From: Aurantiacibacter xanthus
GTDB lineage: Bacteria; Pseudomonadota; Alphaproteobacteria; Sphingomonadales; Sphingomonadaceae
Assembly (NCBI RefSeq): GCF_003584015.1
Contig: NZ_QXFM01000010.1
Span: forward strand, 1 to 64,000
Length of the DNA stretch: 64,000 nt
Reading direction: 5' to 3'
Below are positions 51,774 through 61,091 of the stretch, piece after piece; position 1 is the first letter of the stretch; each line of letters opens with the position of its first letter. A program made the position numbers and the translations under genes. The notes under the pieces are model-generated. The model was not told the DNA's origin, searched no databases, and was given only the letters and a program-made list of their open reading frames with translations.

Positions 51774-53225
51774 CTATTGCTCCAGCCCAGTGGTGCGTGG
51801 AATTTCCGCATCTTGCGCCGGTATGTCAACCGTACGGGCGCTCTGGGTCACGGGGTCTTCGTCCTGGCTCCAGTCCCACACATTGCCGCGCACGCGGTCG
51901 TAGTTCACGGCCGGATCGTAGAGCGGGCCATAGTCGGCAAGGCCAAGATCGCGGGCTTCGGCGCGGCCCATGGCGGCCAGCAGCGTGAAGCCCGCGACAT
52001 AGGCGTTGCGCCGCGCGGTCACCAGTTCGACCTGCGCGTTGAGCAGTTCCTGCTGGGCGTTGAGGATATCGAGGATGGTGCGGTTGCCCACGGTGTTTTC
52101 CGCTCGCACGCCCTCAAGGCTGAGCGATGCGGCATCGACCGCGCTTTGCGACGAGAGCACGATGGCGCTGGCGGCGCGCCAGGTCGAATAGGCGCCGCGC
52201 ACTTGTGCGATGATCGCGCGTTCGGTCGCCACGACCTGCTCAAGCGCGGCCTGCGAATTGGCCTGGGCCTGCCGCTCGCGCGCCGAGACGCGGCCACCCT
52301 GGAACAGCGGGAGCCTGAGCCTCAGTCCCGCCTGCGCGGTGGTCGAGGCCTCGGGTGTCGTTGGCGAGCTGAGCGTGCCGAGAAAGTTCTGGTAGCCGCC
52401 GGTCGAGAATGCCTCCACCGTGGGCATGCGCCCTGCCCCGGCCACGTTGATATCGTAGCGCGAAGCCTGCGCGCGTTCGAGCGCGGCGATCAGGTCGGGG
52501 TTGTTCTCGAGCGCGATCTGCACCGCCGTATCGACATCGGTGGGCAGCCCCGGCAGCGGTGGCGGCGGGGCCAGCTCGCCCGGTGCCTTGCCGATCAGCT
52601 CGACATAGCGTTCGCGCGCGGTGATGAGGTTCGCCTCGGCCGATTGCAGGTTGCCGCGCGCCACCGAGAGCCGCGCTTCGGACTGGGCCACGTCGGTGCG
52701 GGTGAGATCGCCGATCTCGAACCGGTCGCTGGTGGCCTGGAAATTGACCTCCAGCACCTGCACGTTGTTGGCCGACAGGCCGACGATCGCCTCGTTGCGG
52801 ATCACGTCCATATAGGCGGCGACGACCTGGCTGAAGATCATGCTCTCGGTCCCGCGCAGGTCGGCCCGGCCGGCCTCCACGCGTGTTTCTGCCGCGCGCA
52901 CGCCGTTGCGCACCGCGCCGCCCTGATAGAGCGGAACCGTCAGATCGACACTCGCGCTGAGCGAGCGGTCGGGCGCGATGAAGCTGGCCGAGTTCTGCTT
53001 GAGGAATTCCGTGTAGGTGCCCGAGGTGCTGGCGCTGGGCAGGCCACTGGCGCGCTGAATCACCACGTTCTCGTCGGTCGCGCGCAGCTGGGCGCGTGCG
53101 GCTTCGAGCGTGGGGTTCTCGGTGTAGGCCGAGGCGAGCGCATCCTTCAGCGTATCCGCACGAACCGGGCCGGCAAGCAGGCAGGCAGAGGCAAGCAGCG
53201 CAACAATGGCCGAGCGGCGTGGCAT
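51774..53225 (-). CDS. tolC: TolC family outer membrane efflux protein
   Basis: A 483-residue trimeric exit duct. It has a signal peptide (1-23, [21 protein letters not shown]) and two OEP repeats with typical helices ([22 protein letters not shown] and [23 protein letters not shown]). It ends in an acidic, Asp-rich tail. It works with type I secretion or RND/MFP pumps, none of which is in the window. Confidence 0.94.
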   Translation of the reverse strand: MPRRSAIVALLASACLLAGPVRADTLKDALASAYTENPTLEAARAQLRATDENVVIQRASGLPSASTSGTYTEFLKQNSASFIAPDRSLSASVDLTVPLYQGGAVRNGVRAAETRVEAGRADLRGTESMIFSQVVAAYMDVIRNEAIVGLSANNVQVLEVNFQATSDRFEIGDLTRTDVAQSEARLSVARGNLQSAEANLITARERYVELIGKAPGELAPPPPLPGLPTDVDTAVQIALENNPDLIAALERAQASRYDINVAGAGRMPTVEAFSTGGYQNFLGTLSSPTTPEASTTAQAGLRLRLPLFQGGRVSARERQAQANSQAALEQVVATERAIIAQVRGAYSTWRAASAIVLSSQSAVDAASLSLEGVRAENTVGNRTILDILNAQQELLNAQVELVTARRNAYVAGFTLLAAMGRAEARDLGLADYGPLYDPAVNYDRVRGNVWDWSQDEDPVTQSARTVDIPAQDAEIPRTTGLEQ

Positions 53226-53227
53226 GG

Positions 53228-53824
53228 TCAGAAGGTCCAGCCCTTCGGCGCGTCGAACGCGGCGATGCGCGGAATGCCCATGTCCTGCACCGGGAACAGC
53301 GCGGCCTTGCCATCGGTCAGGCGGCCGATGGCAAGGCGGGTGACGCCGCCCTCGACCGTGCCGGTGACGATGCGGGCATCGTCCGCCAGCCGGGCGAGCA
53401 GCGCCTCGGGCAGCTGTTCGGCTGCGCCATCGACCAGCAGCAGGTCGGCAGGCTTGCCACCGGTGCCGGCGGCGAGAGCTTCGGCGGGCGTCAGTTCGAT
53501 CACCTCGGCGACCATCGGGCGCAGCAGTTCGGCAAGGTAGCCGCTGCCGTTGTTGACGACGATGGCGACCTCGCTGCCCCTGGGGGCGGCTTCCTGCAGG
53601 ATCGCACCCTGCACCAGCGGCGCGGGCAATGCGCCGCCATTGTCGAGCTTGATCGCACGGTCCATATAGGCGGTGGCGCGGGCGCTTTCGGGCACGAAGT
53701 CCTCGCGCGGCACTTTGTTCATGCGGGCGAGCACCTCGGGAGCGTTCACCCCGCTGGTGCGCAGCTGGCTATCGATCATCGCGCGGCGCGCAGGGTTGGT
53801 CGGGCTAAGGGTGGTTTCGAGCAT
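53228..53824 (-). CDS. protein-L-isoaspartate O-methyltransferase-like protein
   Basis: A 198-residue protein of the PCMT family, 2 bp before tolC, a position conserved in alphaproteobacteria. N-terminal ARRAMIDSQLRTSGVN and VPREDFVPE are standard. SAM motif I reads VAIVVNNGSGYLAELL where the first glycine of the usual VLEIGTGSGYQ is Asn, so SAM binding may be altered. Start ATG 53824. Confidence 0.88.
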   Translation of the reverse strand: MLETTLSPTNPARRAMIDSQLRTSGVNAPEVLARMNKVPREDFVPESARATAYMDRAIKLDNGGALPAPLVQGAILQEAAPRGSEVAIVVNNGSGYLAELLRPMVAEVIELTPAEALAAGTGGKPADLLLVDGAAEQLPEALLARLADDARIVTGTVEGGVTRLAIGRLTDGKAALFPVQDMGIPRIAAFDAPKGWTF

Positions 53825-53968
53825 AGTCTCTTCAGCAAACTCTTGTCGGATGCGGCACAAAGTGCCTTAAGCGCAACCAAAGCCGAGGCCAAGGCCTTTG
53901 ACCGTCGCAAACTGTCGCACAGCGAGCGCATCGGTTAGGGGCCATCGACCAACAGGAGTTACGAGACG

Positions 53969-55495
53969 ATGAGCGACATGGTGACGATCCGCGAGGACGA
54001 CCTGATCGAGACGGTGGCCGACGCGCTGCAATATATCTCCTACTATCACCCGATGGACTACATCACCGCGCTGGGCGAGGCCTACAAGGTCGAGCAGGGC
54101 CCCGCGGCGAAGGATGCCATCGCGCAGATCCTCACCAACAGCCGCATGTGCGCCGAGGGCCACCGCCCGATCTGCCAGGACACCGGCATCGTCAACGTGT
54201 TCATCAAGTGGGGGCAGGAATGTCGCCTCGAATCGAAGCAGAGCCTGCAGGAGGTCGTCGACGAGGGCGTGCGCCGGGCTTACAACAATCCCGACAACAA
54301 GCTGCGCGCCTCGATCCTCGCCGACCCGGCCTTCACCCGCCGCAACACCCGCGATAACACGCCCTGTGTGCTGTCGGTCGAGATGGTGCCGGGTCGCACG
54401 GTCAGCATCGATGTCGCGGCCAAGGGCGGCGGCAGCGAAAACAAGAGCAAGTTCAAGATGATGAACCCCAGCGACAATATCGTCGACTGGGTGATCGAGC
54501 AGATCCCCTCGATGGGCGCAGGCTGGTGTCCGCCGGGGATGCTCGGTATTGGTATCGGCGGCACGGCGGAGCATTGCATGAAGCTCGCCAAGCTGTCGCT
54601 GATGGAACAGATCGACATGGCCCAGCTCAAGCAGCGCGGTGCCCAGACCGATCTCGAACAGCTGCGGATCGACATCTTCGACGCGGTCAACGCGCAGGGC
54701 GTGGGTGCGCAGGGCCTTGGCGGGCTGTCCACCGTGCTCGACGTGAAGATTCTCGATGCGCCGTGCCACGCCGCGGGCAAGCCGGTGGCGATGATCCCCA
54801 ACTGCGCCGCCACGCGCCATGCGCACATCACCATCGACGGTTCCGGCCCGGCCTATCTGCCGCAGCCCGATCTCGACGCCTGGCCCGATGTCCACTGGGA
54901 GCCCGATGCCGAGGCGATTCGCGTCGATCTCGACAATCTCACCCCCGAAGTGGTGGGCAGCTGGAAGATGGGCGACCGTCTGCTCCTCAACGGCAAGATG
55001 CTGACCGGGCGCGACGCCGCGCACAAGCGCATTCAGGATATGCTGGCCAAGGGCGAAGAACTGCCCGTCAACTTCAAGGGCCGTGCGATCTACTATGTCG
55101 GTCCGGTCGACCCGGTGATGGGCGAAGTGGTCGGCCCGGCTGGCCCCACCACCGCCACCCGGATGGACAAGTTCACCGAGATGATGCTCGATCAGGGCCT
55201 GCTGGCGATGATCGGCAAGGCCGAGCGCGGCGCCGATGCGGTGGACGTGATCAGCCGCTTCAAGGTCGCCTACCTGATGGCGACCGGCGGCGCGGCCTAT
55301 CTTGTCGCCCGCGCGATCAAGGAGGCGAAGGTGGTCGGCTTCGAGGATCTCGGGATGGAGGCGATCTACGAGTTTACCGTGAAGGACATGCCGGTGACGG
55401 TCGCGGTCGATGCCGAGGGCAACAATGTCCACAAGCTGGCCCCGCTGCACTGGCAGGAGAAGATTCGCGAGGAAGGCCTGCTGCCGACCGGGTGA
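53969..55495 (+). CDS. class I fumarate hydratase
   Basis: A 508-residue oxygen-sensitive Fe-S fumarase of the FumA/FumB type. The cluster cysteines are in ICQDTGIVNVF, MGAGWCPPGMLGIGIGGTAEH and IPNCAATRHAHI. The C-terminal beta domain has the substrate region GPAGPTTATRMDKF. Good match over the entire length. Divergent from the PCMT gene. Confidence 0.96.
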   Translation: MSDMVTIREDDLIETVADALQYISYYHPMDYITALGEAYKVEQGPAAKDAIAQILTNSRMCAEGHRPICQDTGIVNVFIKWGQECRLESKQSLQEVVDEGVRRAYNNPDNKLRASILADPAFTRRNTRDNTPCVLSVEMVPGRTVSIDVAAKGGGSENKSKFKMMNPSDNIVDWVIEQIPSMGAGWCPPGMLGIGIGGTAEHCMKLAKLSLMEQIDMAQLKQRGAQTDLEQLRIDIFDAVNAQGVGAQGLGGLSTVLDVKILDAPCHAAGKPVAMIPNCAATRHAHITIDGSGPAYLPQPDLDAWPDVHWEPDAEAIRVDLDNLTPEVVGSWKMGDRLLLNGKMLTGRDAAHKRIQDMLAKGEELPVNFKGRAIYYVGPVDPVMGEVVGPAGPTTATRMDKFTEMMLDQGLLAMIGKAERGADAVDVISRFKVAYLMATGGAAYLVARAIKEAKVVGFEDLGMEAIYEFTVKDMPVTVAVDAEGNNVHKLAPLHWQEKIREEGLLPTG

Positions 55496-55597
55496 GCGCG
55501 GCCCAGTTCAATGCCTTTCGACCAAATGGCGATTCGGATCGACCAACTGGCCCTGCCCCGCTGGCAGGGCCAGAGGTGCACAGGCTAGAGGGTGGAG

Positions 55598-56758
55598 ATG
55601 AAACCCTCCCGCACGCCCCCGCCTGCCGCGCGCGTCCCGTTCTGGACCGTGTTTGCCTCGATCGTGGGGCTGTGGGCGACCTACTTCGCGCTCATCACGG
55701 TGCGGGCCGAACTGCTTGGCCTGCCCTTCCTCGATGAAATGCTGTGGCTGCGGCTGCTGACCACCTTTTGCGGCATTCTCATCACGCTTGGGCTGTGGTT
55801 GGTGTTGCGGGTGTTCGATGCGCAGCCGATGTGGCTGAAGATCGGCGCGGCGCTGCTGCTGGCAATGCCGGCCGCCTTGCTGACCGCGCAGGCCAACGCG
55901 CTGATCTTCGGCGAATTGCAGGCCGCCGTCGACGGGATGAAACTCGCCCAGCAGGGCTTTGGCGACGACACCCTGATGGTCGACCAGCAGGATGTGGCGC
56001 TGGCGACCGAGCGCGAGCGGCTGATCGACTTTGCTACCAGCCGCTATTTCCTGCTGCTGGCCTGGTGCGCGCTCTATCTCGCGCTGCTCACCGGCGAGCG
56101 GGCGCGGGCGGCGGAACGGCGCGAGCAGGAGTTCCGCACCGCGGCCAAGGCGGCGGAGCTGCGCAGCTTGCGCTATCAGGTCAATCCGCATTTCCTGTTC
56201 AACACGCTCAATTCGCTTTCGGCCATGGTGCTGACCGGCAAGACCGAGGCGGCCGAGCGGATGATCCAGACCATCTCCACCTTCTATCGCCGCAGCCTCG
56301 CCGACGATCCCACCTCCGATGTGCCGCTGCGCAACGAGATCGCCTTGCAGCAGCTCTATCTCGAAATCGAGGCGGTGCGCTTTCCTGCCCGCCTGCGCAC
56401 GATCTACGAGATTCCGCCCGCGCTGGAGAATGCGCTGGTGCCGGGCATGATCCTGCAACCGCTGGTGGAGAATTCGGTCAAGCACGCGGTGTCGCCCAGC
56501 GGCGGCGAGATTACCATCACGCTGGCCGCGCGCGAGGAATACGGGCGGCTGGTGATTACCGTTTCCGACAACGGCACCGGAGGCGGCACAGGCGGCGGCG
56601 CGGCCAATCACGCACCCGGCCACGGCATCGGCCTGGCCAATGTGCGCGAGCGGTTGCAGGCGCGCTTCGGTGAGGAAGCGAGCGTGGTCTCGGGCCTCGT
56701 TCCGGGCGGCTATGCCACGCACCTGCGCGTGCCGATCCTTACCCGAGGCAGGACATGA
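55598..56758 (+). CDS. LytS/AlgZ-type sensor histidine kinase
   Basis: A 386-residue membrane kinase. Four hydrophobic segments span residues about 14-165, then the His-kinase family segment LRYQVNPHFLFNTLNSLSAMV with the phosphorylated His. A HATPase region with LQPLVENSVKHAV, VSDNGTGGG and GHGIGLANVRERL follows; all ATP-site motifs are present. The stop overlaps the response-regulator gene as ATGA. ATG 55598 is chosen; GTG 55592 adds two residues. Confidence 0.92.
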   Translation: MKPSRTPPPAARVPFWTVFASIVGLWATYFALITVRAELLGLPFLDEMLWLRLLTTFCGILITLGLWLVLRVFDAQPMWLKIGAALLLAMPAALLTAQANALIFGELQAAVDGMKLAQQGFGDDTLMVDQQDVALATERERLIDFATSRYFLLLAWCALYLALLTGERARAAERREQEFRTAAKAAELRSLRYQVNPHFLFNTLNSLSAMVLTGKTEAAERMIQTISTFYRRSLADDPTSDVPLRNEIALQQLYLEIEAVRFPARLRTIYEIPPALENALVPGMILQPLVENSVKHAVSPSGGEITITLAAREEYGRLVITVSDNGTGGGTGGGAANHAPGHGIGLANVRERLQARFGEEASVVSGLVPGGYATHLRVPILTRGRT

Positions 56759-57498
56759 GCGAGACCCCGCTGCGCACGCTGATCGTCGATGACGAGCCGC
56801 TTGCGATCGAACGCATGCAGGTGCTTTGCGCCGAGCTGCCCGGCATTGCCGTGGTCGGCACCGCCGCCGATGGCGAGGCCGCGCTGCGGCTGGCGGAGAA
56901 GCTCAAGCCCGATCTGCTGCTGCTCGACATGACCATGCCGGGGATGGACGGGCTGGCTGTCGCCAAGACGGCCAGTTCCGGGGACACGCCGCCGGCGGTG
57001 ATCTTCGTCACCGCGCACGACAACTTTGCGGTCGAGGCCTTCGATCTCGATGCGGTCGACTATGTGCTGAAGCCGGTCGGGAAGGATCGGCTCGCCCGCG
57101 CGATAGAGCGCGCGCTGGCGCGGCGCAGCGACCCGGCGGAGCCCGGCGCGCCAACTTGGCTGGAAGAGCTATGGGTGCCCGATCGCTCGGAACTGCTGCG
57201 GGTCGAGGCCGCCTCGGTGCACCGCATCGATGCCGAGCGCGACTATGTCCGCCTGCACACCGACCCGGTGGGCGAAGGGCGCAGCTATCTGCTGTTGCAG
57301 ACCATCGCCGGGCTGGAAGAGCGGCTCGACCCCGAACGGTTTATCCGCATCCACCGTTCGACCATCCTGCGCCGCGATGTCATCAAGGGCCTGCGGCACG
57401 AGGGGCTCGGCGTGTGGTGCGTCGAGCTGGCCGATGGCGAGGTCTTGCGCATCGGGCGGACCTATCTGCGCAAGGTCAAGGCGATGGCCGGGCGCTAA
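56755..57498 (+). CDS. LytTR-family response regulator
   Basis: A 247-residue receiver (TLIVDDEPLAIERM, phosphorylation site LLLDMTMPGMDG, YVLKPV) followed by a LytTR DNA-binding domain (HRIDAERDYVRLHT ... RFIRIHRSTILRRD). It is the output partner of the overlapping kinase. The pair resembles AlgZ/AlgR. Its target genes are unknown. Confidence 0.95.
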   Translation: MSETPLRTLIVDDEPLAIERMQVLCAELPGIAVVGTAADGEAALRLAEKLKPDLLLLDMTMPGMDGLAVAKTASSGDTPPAVIFVTAHDNFAVEAFDLDAVDYVLKPVGKDRLARAIERALARRSDPAEPGAPTWLEELWVPDRSELLRVEAASVHRIDAERDYVRLHTDPVGEGRSYLLLQTIAGLEERLDPERFIRIHRSTILRRDVIKGLRHEGLGVWCVELADGEVLRIGRTYLRKVKAMAGR

Positions 57499-57525
57499 GG
57501 CCCGCCGCATACCGGGCCCCTTATG

Positions 57526-57555
57526 CAAAAAAAGAGCCGCCCCGGTGAGGGCGGC
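57526..57555 (-). terminator. rho-independent terminator of the UrcA gene (minus strand)
   Basis: GCCGCCC/GGGCGGC (57536-57555) is preceded on the plus strand by A7 (57527-57533), which is a U-run on the minus-strand transcript. Confidence 0.8.
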
Positions 57556-57624
57556 TGTCAGGTTGCGCGGGGCCCTTGCTGAGGGGTGGGTGCAAGGGCC
57601 CGGCGACTGGTCAGGCGGGCGGGA

Positions 57625-57942
57625 TCAGCCGCCCAGATTGGTGTCGCGCTTGATCTGCGCGAAGTGGCGGTCAAGCTGGCTCTTGGCGGTTTCGTAGCAT
57701 TCACGGGCACCACGCGAACGGATGCGGGTGCCGGTCGTCACGCCGTCAACCGCGCAGATTTCGCGGGCGGCGCTGTCGATGCGGCGGTCCAGCTCGGCCA
57801 CGCCCTCGGGGGTCGCAAGATCGAGGTCGACGTAGCTGACGCGGGCCGAGCGCTGCTCGCCCGTGCCCTCGGCGGCGGAAACGGTGGGAGCAAGCGCCAG
57901 TGCGCTGGCGGCAAGGGCGAGTTTGATGGTGATGGCCTGCAT
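57625..57942 (-). CDS. UrcA family protein
   Basis: A 105-residue exported protein with a signal peptide (ITIKLALAASALALAPTVSA-AEG). The UrcA motif is VSYVDLDLATPEGVAELDRRIDSAAREICAVDG, with two conserved cysteines (EIC, REC). The family is common in sphingomonads and Caulobacter and has no known role. A terminator follows. Confidence 0.9.
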   Translation of the reverse strand: MQAITIKLALAASALALAPTVSAAEGTGEQRSARVSYVDLDLATPEGVAELDRRIDSAAREICAVDGVTTGTRIRSRGARECYETAKSQLDRHFAQIKRDTNLGG

Positions 57943-58184
57943 GATGTCTCTCCTGTCTGAACCCTGGTCTGGGGTGAAATTCCTGTTTGGTTGCGCCGCA
58001 ACCGGTGGGACTGCTTTCGGCTGCGGCGCTGACAAAGACCTAGGGCATTCCATGCGCCCGGTCCGCTCCCGCTCGACCTGATCACGCGTCTGATCGACCG
58101 ACGGCGGGCGCTGCCGACGAACGGTATACTGCGCTCCACGAGCGGTGATTTGCCTCGCTGGCGGACAGGCGGCAGAAGGGTCAG
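57943..58184. promoter_or_regulatory. divergent promoter region, urcA-family gene / small membrane protein
   Basis: A 242-bp gap between divergent genes. No clear promoter or palindrome could be identified. Confidence 0.3.
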
Positions 58185-58451
58185 GTGATCGCAATTGCCT
58201 TTGCCTTCGTGCTCGGATTCGCCAACTTCTTCGCCCAGACCATGGTGCTGGACAGCGGACATCCGTTGCTGACCAGCCTTGCGCCCGGGCGCTTTCGTAT
58301 CGCCCGCGCGGTCAGCCTCGGGCTGGAATTTGCGGTGCTGGTCGCGGTCATGCTGGCGGTCAGCGAAGGCTCGGGCACCTGGCTGGCCTTCTATGCGCTC
58401 TACACGCTCGGCAACGGCGGGGCGGCATGGATGATCTGGCGCAGCATGTGA
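58185..58451 (+). CDS. small membrane protein of unknown function
   Basis: An 88-residue protein (GTG start) with three hydrophobic segments (IAIAFAFVLGFANFFAQ, LGLEFAVLVAVMLAVS, WLAFYALYTLGNGGAAWMIW). It lies 36 bp upstream of a lipid-kinase gene on the same strand. No family recognised. Confidence 0.65.
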   Translation: MIAIAFAFVLGFANFFAQTMVLDSGHPLLTSLAPGRFRIARAVSLGLEFAVLVAVMLAVSEGSGTWLAFYALYTLGNGGAAWMIWRSM

Positions 58452-58487
58452 CGGGAACCGCCCCATCCGCCCGGCATTCTGAAAGGC

Positions 58488-59345
58488 ATGGCGCGCAAGC
58501 AAGGCATCTGGCTCATTCACAACCACGCGAGCGGCAGCAACGATGCCGCCGGGCTCGCGGCCTTGCGCGAGCACTGCGGCGCGCGGGGCATGCCGGTCGA
58601 GCATGTGACCTGCTTCCCGCGCGATGACCTGCCCACACCGCAGGCGCTCGATGCGGCGGGGATCGGCATTGCCGCGCTGTTCGCGGGCGATGGCACGATC
58701 AACGCCGCGCTCGATGCGCTGGCGGGCTGGGGCGGCAAGGTGTTGGTGCTGCCGGGCGGGACGATGAACCTGCTCTATCACCGGCTGTTCGGCGATTGCG
58801 ACATGGTCGAGGCGATCGATGCCGTGGCCAGCGGCAAGGCCGCCACCTGCCGGGCCGAAATGATCGAGAGCGCGGCGGGCAATGGCTATGCCGGTGTGCT
58901 GGCCGGCCCCGGCACGAGCTGGAACACGGTGCGCGAGGCGATGCGCGAGCGCGATCTGGCGGGCATGGCGCGCGAAGCCAGTGAGGCGCTCGAACATACG
59001 CTCGACGGTCCCCCGGTCGCCTGTATCGAACCGGCGCTGGGCCGGGACGAGGGCTATCCGCTTATTCAGCTCACTCCCACCCGTGACGGGATCGAGATCA
59101 CCGCTTTCCATGCCGAGACGACCGGCGAATATGTGAAGCAAACGCTGGCCCTGTTGCAGCACGATTTCCGCTCCGGGCCGCACGATGTGTTGGGCAAGGC
59201 CGACAGGGTAAAACTGCGCATCATCGGCGCTGGGACTCTCGGCCTCCTGCTCGACGGCGAGCCTGCGGAGGCCAGCGGCGCGAGCACATTTGCCCTCGGA
59301 CATGCCGGGGTCGATATGCTAACGACCCGGCCCGATGGCCGATAG
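58488..59345 (+). CDS. diacylglycerol kinase-family protein
   Basis: A 285-residue lipid/sphingosine kinase-like protein. IWLIHNHASGSND opens the fold and AALFAGDGTINAALDAL carries the ATP-binding GGDGTxN-type motif, here AGDGTIN. VLPGGTMNLLYH follows. The substrate could be diacylglycerol or a sphingoid base; sphingomonads have sphingolipids. It overlaps the next gene by 11 bp. Confidence 0.88.
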   Translation: MARKQGIWLIHNHASGSNDAAGLAALREHCGARGMPVEHVTCFPRDDLPTPQALDAAGIGIAALFAGDGTINAALDALAGWGGKVLVLPGGTMNLLYHRLFGDCDMVEAIDAVASGKAATCRAEMIESAAGNGYAGVLAGPGTSWNTVREAMRERDLAGMAREASEALEHTLDGPPVACIEPALGRDEGYPLIQLTPTRDGIEITAFHAETTGEYVKQTLALLQHDFRSGPHDVLGKADRVKLRIIGAGTLGLLLDGEPAEASGASTFALGHAGVDMLTTRPDGR

Positions 59346-60192
59346 CAAGCTTCTGTTCCACCTTTCCGATATTCACTTCGGCCTTGTCGATGAGCGCGCG
59401 ATCGCCTGGGTCGAACGCGAGATTCGCGAGCGCCGCCCGGACATGGTGGCGATCACCGGCGATCTGACCATGCGCGCCCGCCAGCGGGAGTTCGATGCTG
59501 CGACCGAGTGGATCACGCGGCTCGAAGCGCCGGTCACGGTCGATGTCGGCAACCACGATCTGCCCTATTTCAACCTGATCGAGCGGTTCTTCGACCCCTA
59601 TCGCCGTTTTCACGGGATGAAGGATCTGGTCGAGCGCGAGATCGTGCTCCCCGGTCTGGCGCTGGTGCCGCTCAACACCACCGCGCGCGCGCAGCCCCGG
59701 TTCAACTGGTCGAAGGGCTGGGTCAGCAAGGGTGCGCTGCACCGCTGTCTTGCGGCAATCGATGCCCTGCCCACTGGCACGCGCGCGCTGGTGACGGTGC
59801 ACCACCCCTTGCGCGAAGTGGGCACCAAAGGCACCGCGCTGACCCATGGCGGCGGGCATGCGCTCGACGAGCTGGCGAAGCGCGGGGCGCTGGCGGTGCT
59901 GAGCGGGCATGTCCACGATGCCTTCGACATCATGGAGCAGACGCCGCATGGCCCGGTGCGCATGATCGGTGCGGGCACCTTGTCGCAGCGCATCCGCTCG
60001 ACCCCGCCGAGCTTCAACGAGCTGCACTGGGATGGCGAACAGCTCGACGTGCGGGTGCGCAACCTCGAACATGTCGATACGCGCGCGATGCAGATCGACG
60101 ATGTGCCCGAGGACGCCTTGCCCCCGCGCGAGCCGGGCGAGCCGGTGGCGCCGGTCGGGCGCGTTCCGCCCAGCGATCCGCCGGTTTATTGA
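59335..60192 (+). CDS. calcineurin-like metallophosphoesterase
   Basis: A 285-residue phosphoesterase with LSDIHFG, ITGDLTMRAR, DVGNHD, VHHPLR and SGHVHDA. The ligand set is complete. Its overlap with the lipid-kinase gene suggests joint work on a lipid or nucleotide phosphate. The C-terminal tail is Pro/acidic-rich. Confidence 0.9.
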   Translation: MADSKLLFHLSDIHFGLVDERAIAWVEREIRERRPDMVAITGDLTMRARQREFDAATEWITRLEAPVTVDVGNHDLPYFNLIERFFDPYRRFHGMKDLVEREIVLPGLALVPLNTTARAQPRFNWSKGWVSKGALHRCLAAIDALPTGTRALVTVHHPLREVGTKGTALTHGGGHALDELAKRGALAVLSGHVHDAFDIMEQTPHGPVRMIGAGTLSQRIRSTPPSFNELHWDGEQLDVRVRNLEHVDTRAMQIDDVPEDALPPREPGEPVAPVGRVPPSDPPVY

Positions 60193-60264
60193 CTTGACCT
60201 GAGACAATGCCGAGCCTGCGTCGGGATGGCAGCACAGCTGCGTCCGGACAAAGGAAACAGGCTC

Positions 60265-60465
60265 ATGTTGAAGATCGCGCTCATCCTCCACGCCGTTATC
60301 GCGACCAGCCTTATGGGCATGGCGGTCATTGCCGTGCTGGCTGTCGATATGCATGCCGGGTGGCGTGAAATCGCGCTCGCGGCGGTGGCAGGGTTTGTCC
60401 TGGCGATTCCGGTCAGCTGGTTTGTCGCCGGGCGGATTCGCAAGCTGCAGGGCGGCGACAGCTAG
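60265..60465 (+). CDS. small two-helix membrane protein, unknown function
   Basis: A 66-residue protein from ATG 60265 with AAAGGA upstream. Helices ILHAVIATSLMGMAVIAVLAV and IALAAVAGFVLAIPVSWFVAG; basic tail RIRKLQGGDS. Conserved-looking but unassigned. Convergent with the FixJ-like gene. Confidence 0.7.
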   Translation: MLKIALILHAVIATSLMGMAVIAVLAVDMHAGWREIALAAVAGFVLAIPVSWFVAGRIRKLQGGDS

Positions 60466-60497
60466 GCCGCACGCTGAAGGCGTCTTTCGGCAGGGCG

Positions 60498-61091
60498 TTA
60501 TTTCGCATCGGCAAACAAGGCTACCAAGTCCGCAACGCCGCTGGCACCGGTCTTGGCCATGACGGTAGCACGGTGATCTTCCACGGTTCTCGTGCTCAGG
60601 TTCAGGCTGGCGGCGACCTGCTTGTTGCTCATGCCTGCTGCGAGCAGTTCGAGAACCTCCCGTTCCCGCGCCGTCAGCGGCTCAATCCGTCTCAGCGCCG
60701 CGCCGCGTCTTCTGCTCCAGGCGGAGCCTTCGGCGATGGCCGCGAGCAGGCGCGCTTCATCGATTGGCTTTTCCAGATAGTCGAGCCCGCCATACCGGCG
60801 CACCGCGTCCACCGCATTGGCGGTGGTGGGCCAGGCGGTCATGAAGATGATGGCGACCGCCGGGTTCTGTATGCGCAGGGCCTCGGCCAGGGCAAAGCCG
60901 TCCACCTCGCCCATCATGACGTCGGTGACCACACACTGACATTCCTGACGGGCGTTGGCGTCGAGCATCGTCTCCGGGCTCAGGAAGGATTGCGCCTGAT
61001 ACCCGTTGCGGATCAGCAGGCGGACGATCGCCGCGCCTAGATCCGCATCATCGTCCACCACATGAACGAGAGCGGGCAACTCTTCACGCAT
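60498..61091 (-). CDS. FixJ-type (receiver + LuxR HTH) response regulator
   Basis: A 197-residue regulator. Receiver VHVVDDDADLG, phospho-Asp VVTDVMMGEVDG, switch MTAWP, and LEKP with the conserved Lys; then the LuxR-type HTH LTAREREVLELLAAGMSNKQVAASLNLSTRTVEDHRATVMAK. All receiver residues are intact. ATG 61091 is preferred and overlaps the kinase stop by 8 bp. Confidence 0.93.
   Translation of the reverse strand: MREELPALVHVVDDDADLGAAIVRLLIRNGYQAQSFLSPETMLDANARQECQCVVTDVMMGEVDGFALAEALRIQNPAVAIIFMTAWPTTANAVDAVRRYGGLDYLEKPIDEARLLAAIAEGSAWSRRRGAALRRIEPLTAREREVLELLAAGMSNKQVAASLNLSTRTVEDHRATVMAKTGASGVADLVALFADAK

Noticed and set aside
53867-55450. 527-codon minus-strand open frame
   Set aside because: Shadow of the class I fumarase gene.
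57738-59303. 521-codon minus-strand open frame across several genes
   Set aside because: Covers UrcA, a small membrane gene and the lipid-kinase gene in the wrong frame or strand; no family motifs.
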